A DNA stretch of 64,000 nt from Woronichinia naegeliana WA131 (GTDB lineage Bacteria > Cyanobacteriota > Cyanobacteriia > Cyanobacteriales > Microcystaceae), in the NCBI GenBank assembly GCA_025370055.1, contig CP073041.1:6976272-7040271 (forward strand). The letters are read 5' to 3'. Positions 1-8,946 of the stretch are shown piece after piece. Within the stretch, counting starts at the first letter, position 1. Every line of letters begins with the position of its first letter. The translations under genes were made by a program, and so were the position numbers. The notes beneath the pieces were generated by a model that did not search any database, had not been told where the DNA came from, and saw only the letters and a list, made by a program, of their open reading frames with translations.

Positions 1-168
1 CAAAGCTTACTGCCCGAATTACAACAGGTACTTTATAGTATTGGAACTAGTATGTATCAACAAGCAGGTGGCCCTGAAGGAACGGGAGCGGCTCCTGGTG
101 GTAGTGCGGGCCCAACCCCTGGCAGTAGCGGTGGCGATGATGTCATTGATGCTGAATTCTCAGAATAG
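1..168 (+). CDS. dnaK: DnaK (Hsp70 chaperone), C-terminal end only
   Basis: The open frame runs in from the window edge and ends at a TAG at 166-168. The last 55 residues end in a Gly/Ser/Pro-rich linker followed by DDVIDAEFSE, the disordered acidic tail typical of bacterial DnaK. The ATPase and substrate-binding domains lie outside the window. Cyanobacteria carry several DnaK paralogues; this fragment does not show which one this is. Confidence 0.85.
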   Translation, partial: QSLLPELQQVLYSIGTSMYQQAGGPEGTGAAPGGSAGPTPGSSGGDDVIDAEFSE

Positions 169-248
169 GATAATTGAACCTCATTACCGGCTGAGTAACG
201 ATGCTCAAAGGGTGATTGGCACTTATCCAAGAATAGCGATCGCTTTTT

Positions 249-1070
249 TCAAACATCGGAAGAGGCGATCGCTTTGCTAACTAATGGTTTGAAAACATCG
301 ACCAATTCAGGACGACTAACTGATAAACAGGGAAATGGGCAATCCCCATAATTTTCGCCAATCGTTAGGGGAAATTCGGTTTGAGGATCAAGGAAAATAA
401 ACAGCCCACCGGCTGCCCGTAAAATCGGCCAAGCCCCCGCAATATCCCAAATTTTAGGAGTCTTTTCTACTCCCCCCAAGGCCGTTCCCGATGCAACTAA
501 GAGAATGTTATAACTGGTCACTCCCACCAGTCGAAACTTACAGGGAAAAGGCTTTGACATAATGTCCGTACTCCGCGAACAGAGAGTAAATACATGATTT
601 AAACTTGGTTCATCTTGACTTGTCTCAATTAATTCTCCATTCAAATAGGCTCCCTCTGGCCCCGTTAAGCCCGAATCTTGCAGCCAATAACCCCAAAAAG
701 ATTGATTTAAGAGGGGAAAATGAACATAACCATAGACGGGAGTACCGCGATAGAGTAATCCTAGGGAAATGCCCCAAATAGGAATGCCTCTGGTAAAGTT
801 AGTTGTTCCATCAATGGGGTCAATAATCCAACACCAATCATTGGCCGGAAAAATATGCTCGGTTTCTTCGGTTAAAACACCATGCTCAGGAAAACGTTCC
901 GCTAGGCGATCGCGGAGTTCTTGATCCGTCCATTGATCTGCTTGAGTCACTAGAGTACCATCGGCCTTATGGGTAGCCGCGACTTTGGCAAATTTCGTCA
1001 CCAATTCTGTAGCGATCGCGGTGGTGGCAACCTGACAAAATTCCAAGACCTCAGTCCAAAACATCTCCAT
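249..1070 (-). CDS. Inositol monophosphatase family protein
   Basis: 273 aa, the usual length for the family. The metal-binding signature is intact: an LTEET stretch around residue 67 (family metal-binding Glu), then WIIDPIDGTTNF around residues 81-92 (DPIDGT motif) and IWDIAGAWPILRAAGG around residues 207-222 (WDIAAG-like second signature). The family are Mg2+-dependent, Li+-sensitive phosphatases of inositol phosphates, histidinol phosphate or 3'-phosphoadenosine phosphate; the sequence does not settle the substrate. It is convergent with dnaK and divergent from the next gene, with 76 bp between the two starts. Confidence 0.88.
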   Translation of the reverse strand: MEMFWTEVLEFCQVATTAIATELVTKFAKVAATHKADGTLVTQADQWTDQELRDRLAERFPEHGVLTEETEHIFPANDWCWIIDPIDGTTNFTRGIPIWGISLGLLYRGTPVYGYVHFPLLNQSFWGYWLQDSGLTGPEGAYLNGELIETSQDEPSLNHVFTLCSRSTDIMSKPFPCKFRLVGVTSYNILLVASGTALGGVEKTPKIWDIAGAWPILRAAGGLFIFLDPQTEFPLTIGENYGDCPFPCLSVSRPELVDVFKPLVSKAIASSDV

Positions 1071-1146
1071 GTCAACTTCTTGGTATAGTGGATTAGCAGC
1101 CCGAAACGAGCGATATAGTCATCATCACATACTATAGGAATTTGCT

Positions 1147-1872
1147 GTGACCCAGGTTTCGTTTAAGGGGAAACACTTTCCCGCTATTTTTCCAGCGATC
1201 TTACCGACTCACCTAACCTCCTCAGGAATGCAATTATTAAACCGTCCTGAAGTCCGTAAATGGGGGCGTTGGAGCCTGGCATCCTTTGGCACAGTTCTCA
1301 TGTTGTCATGGAATTGGAAATTGGTTATGGCAACGGCAGCCGGTATGGGCAGTATGGGCCTAGTTTATCTGGCCCTTGGAGAAAATTGGCAACGTTACTG
1401 GCTTCTTTGGCAAGGGTTTTTCAAAGGTTCCCAGGGAAAGTTAACCCTCGCGGTGGGCAGTGGCAGTTTAGCGGCCTTGAGTACCTACATTGCAGCGGAA
1501 TTGTGGGCAGATACGGACAATCGCTGGTTAGCAACGGGGATGATTGCTGAAGGGGTAGGAACGTTATTAACCCTTGGTCTGTTAAGTTGGCATATTCTTC
1601 ATCAGCAAAAACAACAGAGCGATAATCAATTTGAACGTCTTTTGCAACAATTAACTGAATCCGATCCCCTAAAACGCCTGATTGCAGTGCGACAATTAAC
1701 CAAACGTGCTCATCAATCCGTCTTAGTCCCAGGGGAAAAGCAAGAATTAGAAATTTACTTTAATCTGTTATTAAGCCAGGAATCCGATCCCCACATTCGT
1801 CAAACGGTTTTAGATCATTTACAGGCAGAACGGACTCAACTTTCTATCCCTAAAATTAATATTCCTCACTGA
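1147..1872 (+). CDS. Cyanobacterial ARM-fold membrane protein
   Basis: 241 aa, starting at GTG 1147. Hydrophobic segments lie around residues 43-60, 62-78, 98-116 and 130-150. The C-terminal ~85 residues (LLQQLTESDPLKRLIAVRQL onward) form amphipathic helices with HEAT/ARM-like spacing, including ESDPHIRQTVLDHL. I recognise the type as the cyanobacterial 'armadillo-type fold-containing protein' family, whose role is unknown. The 3' end carries a 31-bp sequence repeated just downstream at 1936-1966. Confidence 0.7.
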   Translation: MTQVSFKGKHFPAIFPAILPTHLTSSGMQLLNRPEVRKWGRWSLASFGTVLMLSWNWKLVMATAAGMGSMGLVYLALGENWQRYWLLWQGFFKGSQGKLTLAVGSGSLAALSTYIAAELWADTDNRWLATGMIAEGVGTLLTLGLLSWHILHQQKQQSDNQFERLLQQLTESDPLKRLIAVRQLTKRAHQSVLVPGEKQELEIYFNLLLSQESDPHIRQTVLDHLQAERTQLSIPKINIPH

Positions 1873-1966
1873 ACTGAACAGTGATCGCTTTACAGAAGCG
1901 GGTGAAACGAGGCGAAAGTGTACCGCAGATACTGTAACGGACTCAACTTTCTATCCCTAAAATTAA
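1829..1966 (+). repeat. 31-bp direct repeat straddling a stop codon
   Basis: Positions 1829-1859 and 1936-1966 are identical over 31 bp (AACGGACTCAACTTT...). The first copy is inside the 3' end of the ARM-fold gene; the second is 107 bp downstream and non-coding. Right after the second copy, at 1968, starts a 98-bp element also found at 45712. Confidence 0.85.
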
Positions 1967-1967
1967 C

Positions 1968-2065
1968 CTACCTGTAAATAATTCGTTGATAGATTATCCT
2001 ATGAAACGGTACGATAGGGCTTTCGAGCTCGCGTCAGATGTAATCAACGAAAATTTTACAGCAAG
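1968..2065 (+). repeat. Copy 1 of a ~98-bp dispersed element
   Basis: Nearly identical (I see one substitution, ATG versus GTG) to 45712-45809 and recognisably related to 37062-37157. The frame reads LPVNNSLIDYPMKRYDRAF, then ELASDVINENFTAR, without stops. Here it continues into unrelated residues and stops after ~20 codons, so it is not a complete gene. All copies end with a TTTACAGCAAG-type sequence. Function unknown. Confidence 0.8.
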
Positions 2066-2147
2066 GACTATTTTTAGAGTTGGCGATCGCTTTTTGATTT
2101 TTGAACATTGCCCACAAGAAAACTGAGTTTTCTTTCGTCAACCTAAT

Positions 2148-3365
2148 CTACGAATTGGTGATCGCACTGTCTTTAAATTCTTGATGATTTGCTATGACTT
2201 TTTGACTATACTTTTGAGCATAGCCTAGAACTTCTTGATGCCACTGAGTATCTTGGGCAAAATCAACCAATGCGTCGGCATTAGCGGCTCCTTGTCGTCC
2301 ACTACTACGAAGGTGAGACCAGGCAACAATATCACCTAGCGTTTTCATTAATTTCTCTAGGGATTGTTGGTCTAGATTTGGGTTGTCAGAGGAGAGATCA
2401 ATCTTGTCTTCATTGGGTTGATATTCCCGCATCACAAAATGTTCTCCGTTAATTTCTAAAGAATGTAGCAAAGCCGGTGTGATCGCTTGCATTTTTTTCT
2501 GATTTGCGATAATTCGTTGAGATTCATTATTCCATCGTGATTGGGAAAAGTATGAGATGAATCTGGTAAGGCTTGACGGAATTGATTGCTTTAAGTCAAG
2601 CAAATAATTATCATCGGGAGACCCTTTTCCCTCAACAAGCACGAGATAACGTTTTAAGCCTAAACTGCCTGTACCTGCAATGCGCCAAACAATATCAATT
2701 ACATTAAAAAAATCAGGATTTTCTTGACTCTCAGCAAATTTTTGTAATGCAGTTTTGACATCGTTAAAAGTTGGAGAAGTAACTGGGCAAGTTTTGTCTG
2801 GTTTAATCTCAATTTTTCGTACATTTTTGTCATTAACAGGTGCTTTTTTGTCTAAAAATTTAGCTCGATCTTTGTCGTGTACCTCATTTAGTAATGCTTC
2901 GACTAAACCTTCCGCCGTGTCCCGCTCAATCCAACGGGCTTTTCCATCACTTAGGGTGGTAGTATAGCTGTTTAAAAAAAGCGTTGCTAATGCCAACGGA
3001 TCGGCAGAACAAGGTTTAATTTCATCAACTGCTAAAAAAAGACTGGTGATGAGGCGAGTAACATCAAAAGTGCAGGGAGCTAAAACAGATTCGTCAAAAT
3101 CATTAACATCGAAATAAGTTAGGCGATTATCTCCTTTATAGCTACCAAAATTTTCTAGATGTAAATCACCACAAATCCAGCTTAGGGGAGCCTGATTAAG
3201 AGGAGAATCGCTCGGCCAATCTTCGTAAAATAAGTGACAACTTCCTCGTAGGAAAACAAAGGGATTTTCCTTCATTTTTTTATACTTGAGTTGAACTAAT
3301 TCTTGATCACGTCCTGGATTACTGTTAAATTCTTTAATTCGTTGACATATATCTGAGTTGCACAT
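2148..3365 (-). CDS. DUF2252 family protein
   Basis: 405 aa. Residues ~60-95 contain WICGDLHLENFGSY and YFDVNDFDES, the pattern that makes DUF2252 resemble aminoglycoside-phosphotransferase/choline-kinase folds (catalytic loop GDLHxxN, then D-x-D-F-D for the metal). RGSCHLFYEDW near residue 40 is the expected nucleotide-binding N-lobe region. The family's substrate is unknown. It is the last gene of a minus-strand accessory block from 7330, separated by 159 bp from the next, so it probably has its own promoter. Confidence 0.85.
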   Translation of the reverse strand: MCNSDICQRIKEFNSNPGRDQELVQLKYKKMKENPFVFLRGSCHLFYEDWPSDSPLNQAPLSWICGDLHLENFGSYKGDNRLTYFDVNDFDESVLAPCTFDVTRLITSLFLAVDEIKPCSADPLALATLFLNSYTTTLSDGKARWIERDTAEGLVEALLNEVHDKDRAKFLDKKAPVNDKNVRKIEIKPDKTCPVTSPTFNDVKTALQKFAESQENPDFFNVIDIVWRIAGTGSLGLKRYLVLVEGKGSPDDNYLLDLKQSIPSSLTRFISYFSQSRWNNESQRIIANQKKMQAITPALLHSLEINGEHFVMREYQPNEDKIDLSSDNPNLDQQSLEKLMKTLGDIVAWSHLRSSGRQGAANADALVDFAQDTQWHQEVLGYAQKYSQKVIANHQEFKDSAITNS

Positions 3366-3524
3366 CGGAATCTCCTTCAGAAAAATCTGATTAAAAATAA
3401 CTAATGGTTTGCTGAAATGGGAAATACTTCTTGATCAATTTAATATTTTGGGAAGTATTTCCACAAAATTGTTGAGCTTTATGCTAATTAGTAAGTTAAG
3501 ATGAGAGCATTATATTAATAATCT

Positions 3525-3995
3525 CTAGAAAATATTCCATTTATCACGACTAAGAAAAAAACCGTGACCATCGGGATTACTACATATTAATCCAGTTCTT
3601 TTTGATATACATTTAAAACCTGAACTTCTCCAAATATTTTCATAAGAAAGCTCATATTTACTGCCGCCAATGGTATCACTAATGCAAAGAATTTCAGGTT
3701 TGCCCTGCTGACGGAGTAGAAAACCAGCACCCCAATCAAATTCACAGTAGCCAGAATAAGGCTGAGGTGGTAGAGGTTTTAACATACTCCGTATTTCGCA
3801 GCGCAATGAGTCTTTGTTTTCGCTAACAAGGGAACAATAAATGTTCCCGCTTGGAGTAACAAAGCTGCCAGTTGAATGATTCAATGAATTACTTGTTTTT
3901 CGAGATGGGTGTTCGGAAGCCCACAGAATTGGTGTCTGGAATGAAAAAAATAGACACACAAGCAGACCAACTTGAATTTTCTGGCTATACAGCAT
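3525..3995 (-). CDS. Small exported protein, DUF6636-like
   Basis: 156 aa with a clear signal peptide: Lys-containing N-terminus, hydrophobic core VGLLVCLFFSFQTPIL, then WAS-E as a likely cleavage site near residue 27. The mature part has FVTPSGNIYC, an LRCEI motif, GYCEFDWGAGF, ILCISDT, FKCISKRTGLIC and GHGFFLSR. Paired Cys and the TPSGNIxC...GHGFxLSR frame match the small secreted DUF6636-type family. Function unknown. It lies between the DUF2252 gene and a CHAP gene, 9 bp from the latter's stop. Confidence 0.7.
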   Translation of the reverse strand: MLYSQKIQVGLLVCLFFSFQTPILWASEHPSRKTSNSLNHSTGSFVTPSGNIYCSLVSENKDSLRCEIRSMLKPLPPQPYSGYCEFDWGAGFLLRQQGKPEILCISDTIGGSKYELSYENIWRSSGFKCISKRTGLICSNPDGHGFFLSRDKWNIF

Positions 3996-4004
3996 CGTAC
4001 TTAA

Positions 4005-4463
4005 CTAATGTGGTTCGTTATTGGTTGTGGATGTATAAGGTGGTCTGCCGTAACCCATCATTCCTGTACTACTACTACGCCGACAAACTTGATTTTCAAC
4101 ATTTCCCCGAATCGCAACGATTGAATTATCAGGGTTAACTTTTTCAACAATGCCAACATGATCGGCTGAACCATCAGCTTGCCAGTCAAAGAAGACAACA
4201 TCACCGACTTGAGGCGCTGTATCCCACCATCCATGCTCTTTAAACCATTTTGCTGCATAAGGATGGAAAGCGAAACCTTTCGGTGTAGTAATTGGTAAAG
4301 GTAAGCCAGCCATATAAAAGCAATAAGAAACAAACATTGCGGCCCAAGGTGCAGGATCTATACCAAACCAAACACCATATTTAGTATGATCAGATCCCAG
4401 AGGCTGTTCTTTGTAGCCAATTTCGTTAGCTGCAACTTGTAGAACTTGTTGTGCAGTTGTCAT
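4005..4463 (-). CDS. CHAP-domain protein with catalytic Cys replaced (likely inactive)
   Basis: 152 aa, one CHAP domain (NlpC/P60-like fold, normally an amidase/endopeptidase cutting peptidoglycan peptides). It is a clear paralogue of the next gene: both begin MTTAQQVL and share the DHVGIVEKVNP block with the catalytic His. Where the paralogue reads QPWCAMFVSYC, this protein reads APWAAMFVSYC, so the expected nucleophile Cys (codon TGT) is Ala (codon GCC). There is no signal peptide and no C-terminal binding domain. It may be a pseudo-enzyme or a decaying duplicate; the open frame is otherwise clean. Confidence 0.85.
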   Translation of the reverse strand: MTTAQQVLQVAANEIGYKEQPLGSDHTKYGVWFGIDPAPWAAMFVSYCFYMAGLPLPITTPKGFAFHPYAAKWFKEHGWWDTAPQVGDVVFFDWQADGSADHVGIVEKVNPDNSIVAIRGNVENQVCRRSSSTGMMGYGRPPYTSTTNNEPH

Positions 4464-4633
4464 AAAACTAAATTCTCCTAAAAATCATATCAGAGATTTT
4501 TGATTGATCTTCAAAACTTAATGCTCATGAGATGAGGCATCACTCAATTTCCAAACCCTACTCAGTGTTATTTCACGGATAAGACAGGAAGTGAGTTGTA
4601 GATTGAGCAATACCTACCAGATTTCGCAATTAA

Positions 4634-5389
4634 TTAGTCAGGAGTGATAGGACTCTCCCATGCCATACGCCATGAAATGGGGCCAATTTTGCCATCAACT
4701 TCTAATCCTTTTTGTTGTTGAAATTTGATTAAGACTTCATGATCTCGTTCGCTAAAGACATTATCTGCATCAAGATTCCAACCACGACGTATCATTTGCC
4801 GCTGCCAAAGTGATACATCCTGACCTTCCATATTGGGGCTAGTTAGAGAAATGTAACGTTCTGGCCAAGGAGGAGCGACATCAGAATCATCAGGATTATG
4901 AGGAGGTTGGGGAGGCACATCATAAGGAGGACGAACATAACCTTTGATTTGTTGGCTTGTTCGATCATCACGCCGCATAACCTGTCCGCCATTGGAATTA
5001 TTCCCCTTAGAAGTATTGCCTTCAATGGCAACAATGGAGCCATTGGGATTAACTTTTTCTACAATGCCAACGTGATCAGACTTTCCATCACCTTGCCAAT
5101 CGTAAAAGACGACATCGCCAACTTGAGGGGTTGTGTGCCACCAACCTTTATTTTTGAACCACTCAACTCCGTAGGGACAGAAAGCAAAACCTTTTGGTGT
5201 ACCTTTCGGTGCTGGAACAGACAAAGGTAAACCAGCAGTATAGAAGCAATAAGAAACAAACATCGCACACCAAGGCTGATGATCCATGCCATACCAAACT
5301 CCAAATTTGTTATGGTTAGAATTTGGAGGGTTTTCTTTGTAACCAATTTCACTGGCCGCGATGTGAAGAACTTGTTGTGCAGTAGTCAT
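4634..5389 (-). CDS. CHAP-domain peptidoglycan hydrolase with PG-binding domain
   Basis: 251 aa. Residues 1-~150 are a CHAP domain with an intact Cys (HQPWCAMFVSYC) and His (SDHVGIVEKV). A proline-rich linker (YDVPPQPPHNPDD, ~155-170) leads to a C-terminal peptidoglycan-binding-1 domain (~178-245: DVSLWQRQMIRRGW, VLIKFQQQKGLEVDGKIGP). The architecture is that of phage-type or toxin-type wall hydrolases. No signal peptide is visible, so export would need a holin-like, contractile or lysis route. It sits between its inactive paralogue and a chitosanase-like gene, all on the same strand with 85-170 bp gaps. Confidence 0.9.
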   Translation of the reverse strand: MTTAQQVLHIAASEIGYKENPPNSNHNKFGVWYGMDHQPWCAMFVSYCFYTAGLPLSVPAPKGTPKGFAFCPYGVEWFKNKGWWHTTPQVGDVVFYDWQGDGKSDHVGIVEKVNPNGSIVAIEGNTSKGNNSNGGQVMRRDDRTSQQIKGYVRPPYDVPPQPPHNPDDSDVAPPWPERYISLTSPNMEGQDVSLWQRQMIRRGWNLDADNVFSERDHEVLIKFQQQKGLEVDGKIGPISWRMAWESPITPD

Positions 5390-5474
5390 AGTTGTAAATT
5401 CCTCGATAAAGTAAGTGTGAAAGTTTAAAACTGATTTGGGTTAGAAAACTACTTTGTAGTAGTATTTCCAAAGC

Positions 5475-6161
5475 TTAAGACTCATCAAAGCAAGCATTAA
5501 TCCTTGCAATTCCACCCCAATTTTTGAAATGTTGGGTTGCAACAGTGTTAATGTCGTCAAGCGATCGCGGCTTACCGTTTCCAGAGCCAGGAAAGACAAT
5601 GTACATTACATCATTAGCAACTCCACCCGTCTTTGGACTAGAAGGAATAGCTAAAGCTTTAGCTAAAGCAATTGATCCCTCGCCAATTTTGGTAGAAGGG
5701 CCGACATCAGCATAAATAGCGTTAGCAATCTTACCGTTCTTATGATTAAAGACAACGGCAAAATCTCCTAATTTTGCCCCTGCACTATGATTGCCAGGCA
5801 GGACAATGTAGGGAATCTTGCTAGAGTCAACATATCGACTGGGATCGGTTTTTAGTTTAGACCCATCTTGTAGCGCAGTCATCGAGACAAAGTATCCTTT
5901 AAAATTTCCAGACGGTTGTTCGTATGCCTGACTAGGATGTTGAGGATCGGGAACAAGAACATCTGTCCACCAAGATTTATCGGGATAACCTGCATTTTTG
6001 AGATCATCTAATCCAATATTGTTAGGATGATAGGCATTAGGTGCGCCATCAGCATCAATGGTCATCCCAGATTTGTAAAAGACAGTTGATAGTCCATTCC
6101 ATTTCCAGACTCGATGACCTGCGATTATAAAGAGTTGAGTTTTGTTAGTACAGTCCGTCAT
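5475..6161 (-). CDS. Glycoside hydrolase family 75 (chitosanase)-like protein
   Basis: 228 aa. Motifs resemble the fungal-type chitosanase family: FYKSGMTIDADGAP near residue 30, IPYIVLPGNH near 115, LGDFAVVFNHKNGK, then ADVGPSTKIGEGSIALAKAL (~150-170) with the acidic residues expected in the active site, and MYIVFPGSG near 190. GH75 enzymes cleave chitosan endolytically. No signal peptide: the protein begins MTDCTNKTQLF. As for the neighbouring CHAP genes, the lack of a leader beside wall hydrolases suggests non-classical release (inference). Confidence 0.75.
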   Translation of the reverse strand: MTDCTNKTQLFIIAGHRVWKWNGLSTVFYKSGMTIDADGAPNAYHPNNIGLDDLKNAGYPDKSWWTDVLVPDPQHPSQAYEQPSGNFKGYFVSMTALQDGSKLKTDPSRYVDSSKIPYIVLPGNHSAGAKLGDFAVVFNHKNGKIANAIYADVGPSTKIGEGSIALAKALAIPSSPKTGGVANDVMYIVFPGSGNGKPRSLDDINTVATQHFKNWGGIARINACFDES

Positions 6162-6280
6162 AGAACCTCCATAGATTCTAAAAAAATTAACGAGAAACTT
6201 GCTGAGATCGTGTTGCTCTAGAATTTATACAGCGCGATCGCAGAAGACATAAATCTGAAAAAGATAGAAGATAATCCAAA

Positions 6281-7330
6281 CTAAGAATCGAGTTGACTCT
6301 GAAACTTCATCAGATTTACAGAACGATAAGCAGGATGAAGATTGGGAGATTGCCAACGTTGCTTGACGCTTTCGTGTAAATCAGCAAATGTACCCGTCAC
6401 TTCACGGATATTGGGTTTTCCAATATTGAATGGAAATTTTGGTGTGTTATCAAAAGGTGCTTCAAAATTTGGATTAATCCCATCTTCAACATGGGTTGCA
6501 TCTAAAGCTAATCCCAGTTTTTTAACCTGTTCCATCATCCAAAGTAAAGCACCATCGGATAATCCACGTTCTTCTTTAGAACCCCCACCAACACAGCCAT
6601 GCGCGCCAGGAAACCACACTTGAGTTACCTGATTGGGTTTACTAGATTCCATACGAGTTAGATCAAAAACCTTACGAATCTCATCGATCGCCACTGCATG
6701 AATCGCATTTTCGATAGTGGGATTTACTTTGTCATCAAAAAAGCGATACCGTTCATTGAACCTTGCATCGAAATTAAGAGAATGAATGATATCAGGAATC
6801 CCCAATGAAGCTACCGTATCCCAACAACATAAGGCTTTAATCGGAACCTGTGGCCCATATTGCTTACGGAAAGCGATCGCCTTGTTTCCGTTAGGAGCAT
6901 TATCAGGGTCTTGTTTTTCTCGGTAAATTTCGTAGGCTGCTGGTATTTTACGAACAAACTCTCGGTGAGGTAAGCCTGAGTTATAGATTAGTCCTGCTAA
7001 ACAACGAACTGTGTAAGCACCACGACTAAACCCAAACAGATAGATTTCATCTCCTGGTTCATAGTTCATGCAGAGAAAACGATAGGCATCCTGAATCTTG
7101 TGGTCAATTCCAAATCCCAATCCACCTCCCATCATTTTGGTTAATTTATCGATTAAAGAAGACCCATCTACTTGTTTCGTACCTAGTCCCTCATCGTAAA
7201 AAACGATCTGATGAATATCTTGATTATCAACTAATTTAATAGCTTGAGCCATTTTGACTACATTGGTGGGATAGCCTTGATCTAAATCCTGCCAAGTGCC
7301 ATCACAACAGACAATAAGACGGCGTTTCAT
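6281..7330 (-). CDS. DUF2235 alpha/beta-hydrolase (Tle1-like phospholipase family)
   Basis: 349 aa from the ATG at 7328-7330. I chose this start because AGGAG sits 11 nt upstream and it begins MKRRLIVCCDGTWQD, the standard DUF2235 start; the frame extends 16 codons further without an RBS. GFSRGAYTVRCLAGL around residue 100 is the GxSxG nucleophile elbow. DUF2235 includes the type VI effector phospholipases Tle1. No signal peptide. It heads the minus-strand block with CHAP and chitosanase-like genes, which together would attack lipid, peptide and glycan polymers. Confidence 0.85.
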   Translation of the reverse strand: MKRRLIVCCDGTWQDLDQGYPTNVVKMAQAIKLVDNQDIHQIVFYDEGLGTKQVDGSSLIDKLTKMMGGGLGFGIDHKIQDAYRFLCMNYEPGDEIYLFGFSRGAYTVRCLAGLIYNSGLPHREFVRKIPAAYEIYREKQDPDNAPNGNKAIAFRKQYGPQVPIKALCCWDTVASLGIPDIIHSLNFDARFNERYRFFDDKVNPTIENAIHAVAIDEIRKVFDLTRMESSKPNQVTQVWFPGAHGCVGGGSKEERGLSDGALLWMMEQVKKLGLALDATHVEDGINPNFEAPFDNTPKFPFNIGKPNIREVTGTFADLHESVKQRWQSPNLHPAYRSVNLMKFQSQLDS

Positions 7331-7729
7331 TTCTATCTGATCTCCTAAATACCAATTCAAAAAAATTACTTTGATCAAACTTTAACTCTTGTCATCATTT
7401 CTAACTTCTCTAGTCAAGAGAAACAACTTATCAAGACTAAGGATGAAGTAGGTTGATCGATGAAATTACTATTAAGGTAACTTGCATCAGTCTCTAGATT
7501 GCATAACGATCGCCGCAAAGAAAATTGCGTTAAACCGCAAAACAAAATACGTTTATCTGCATCTGATCGCCATCAAAAACTCGTTATACTCAGGGGTTGA
7601 CTACAAGTTATTTAGTGTTAAGAAAAATAACTGTTTGTAACTGTATTTTAACAATAAGAATGTGATTTTATGAAATATTTCTTAACATTAATCTCAACCA
7701 CTAGCGATCGCCGAATCCCATAACCTAAA
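7331..7729. other. Divergent intergenic region, 399 bp
   Basis: AT-rich spacer between the DUF2235 gene (minus) and the histidine kinase (plus). It must hold both promoters, but I see no convincing -35/-10 pair. Two HIP1-like ACGATCGC/GCGATCGC sites occur; no coding frame is evident. Confidence 0.5.
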
Positions 7730-8920
7730 ATGATTCCCCGCAAAACCTGGACACGCACTGCCCTCTGGCTTGGTATTGGCTGGAGCATCTTTTGGAGTGC
7801 CATTTTCTCCGATCTGTTTCTGATTCCCCACCGCCATCGTTGGCAGAACCTTATTCTTCTTCACCTCCATTTCGCTCGAATTCCACCTCCAGAAACCCTG
7901 CCGGAAGGATTGCAATTTGCTATCATTCTCATCGGAGGCATCGGTGTTAGCCACTGGGTGATGGTTCGTGTGCGCGATCGCAAAACAACACTGCATGGCC
8001 CCACCATCAAACGATTGCATTATTGGCTCTATCCTCTCTTGGCTTTAATCGGATTGGGATTGCTGCACTTTGCATTTCTGGCCCAGGGTTGGATTTTACC
8101 TCTGGCCCTACCCCTGATCACCTGGACAGTAACGGGACTATCAACCCTCTTCTGTTTACAGTTGGGACTTCAACAAGACCTGATTAACCAACAACAATGC
8201 GAAATCGATCGCTTACAAACCGTTGAACAAGCCGCCGTTATTTCCCAAGCTAGAAAACTGATGCACCGCCTCGCCTCCGATATTCACGATGGGCCATTGC
8301 AAGAACTAAAAGTGATCATGGATCGCCTAGAAATCCTCCAGAGCCAATTCCCTGAACCGCCCATTGACCCCATCCTCGATCAACTGGCTACCCTCGGCAC
8401 TCACCTGCGCCAACACCTCAGCCGAACTAATGCGATCGCCTTGGAGATTACGCCCGAACTTCGCAATGGTTTAGACCAGGGCATCCAAACCCAACTCAAC
8501 AATTTGATCCAATCAGGAGAACTCACTCTCAAGGTCATTCAACAATTGCAACCCCTGACCGAACCCATCCTCAATAGTTTGTGGCTCGAAGCCCGCGAAG
8601 ACCTTTACCGCTTTTTTAAAGAAGCCATTCATAATGTTATTCACCATGCCCAACCACCTTACGGATCAGCCACTCAAGTAATTGTTAGCCTTAAACAGCA
8701 AGATCATCAGGCCATGCTAACCATTGAAAATGACGGTACATTTCTTGACCCGAAAATATTTGAACCGAATGCCCAACAACGACAAAAGGGTGGTTACGGC
8801 ACAAAATTAATGGATACGATCGCCGCCGAATTACCCGATGGAAAAATCCAGCGTATTCCTTTAAGTAGTGGTGGACTACAGATACAATTGACTTGGAACC
8901 AAAATTTGAGCTTTAATTAA
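7730..8920 (+). CDS. Membrane sensor histidine kinase, NarL/DegS type
   Basis: 396 aa. The N-terminal half has four hydrophobic segments (~12-32, 62-80, 97-118, 121-145) and no extracytoplasmic domain. The HisKA_3 dimerisation helix carries LASDIHDGPLQEL, with the phospho-acceptor His around residue 187. The HATPase domain shows FFKEAIHNVIHHAQ (N box), LTIENDGTF (G1) and KGGYGTKLMDTI (G2). Such kinases phosphorylate LuxR-type regulators, and one follows 26 bp downstream. The stimulus is unknown; the membrane part may sense the bilayer or a membrane partner. Confidence 0.85.
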   Translation: MIPRKTWTRTALWLGIGWSIFWSAIFSDLFLIPHRHRWQNLILLHLHFARIPPPETLPEGLQFAIILIGGIGVSHWVMVRVRDRKTTLHGPTIKRLHYWLYPLLALIGLGLLHFAFLAQGWILPLALPLITWTVTGLSTLFCLQLGLQQDLINQQQCEIDRLQTVEQAAVISQARKLMHRLASDIHDGPLQELKVIMDRLEILQSQFPEPPIDPILDQLATLGTHLRQHLSRTNAIALEITPELRNGLDQGIQTQLNNLIQSGELTLKVIQQLQPLTEPILNSLWLEAREDLYRFFKEAIHNVIHHAQPPYGSATQVIVSLKQQDHQAMLTIENDGTFLDPKIFEPNAQQRQKGGYGTKLMDTIAAELPDGKIQRIPLSSGGLQIQLTWNQNLSFN

Positions 8921-8946
8921 GTATAGGTTTCAACGGGCATAAGTTA

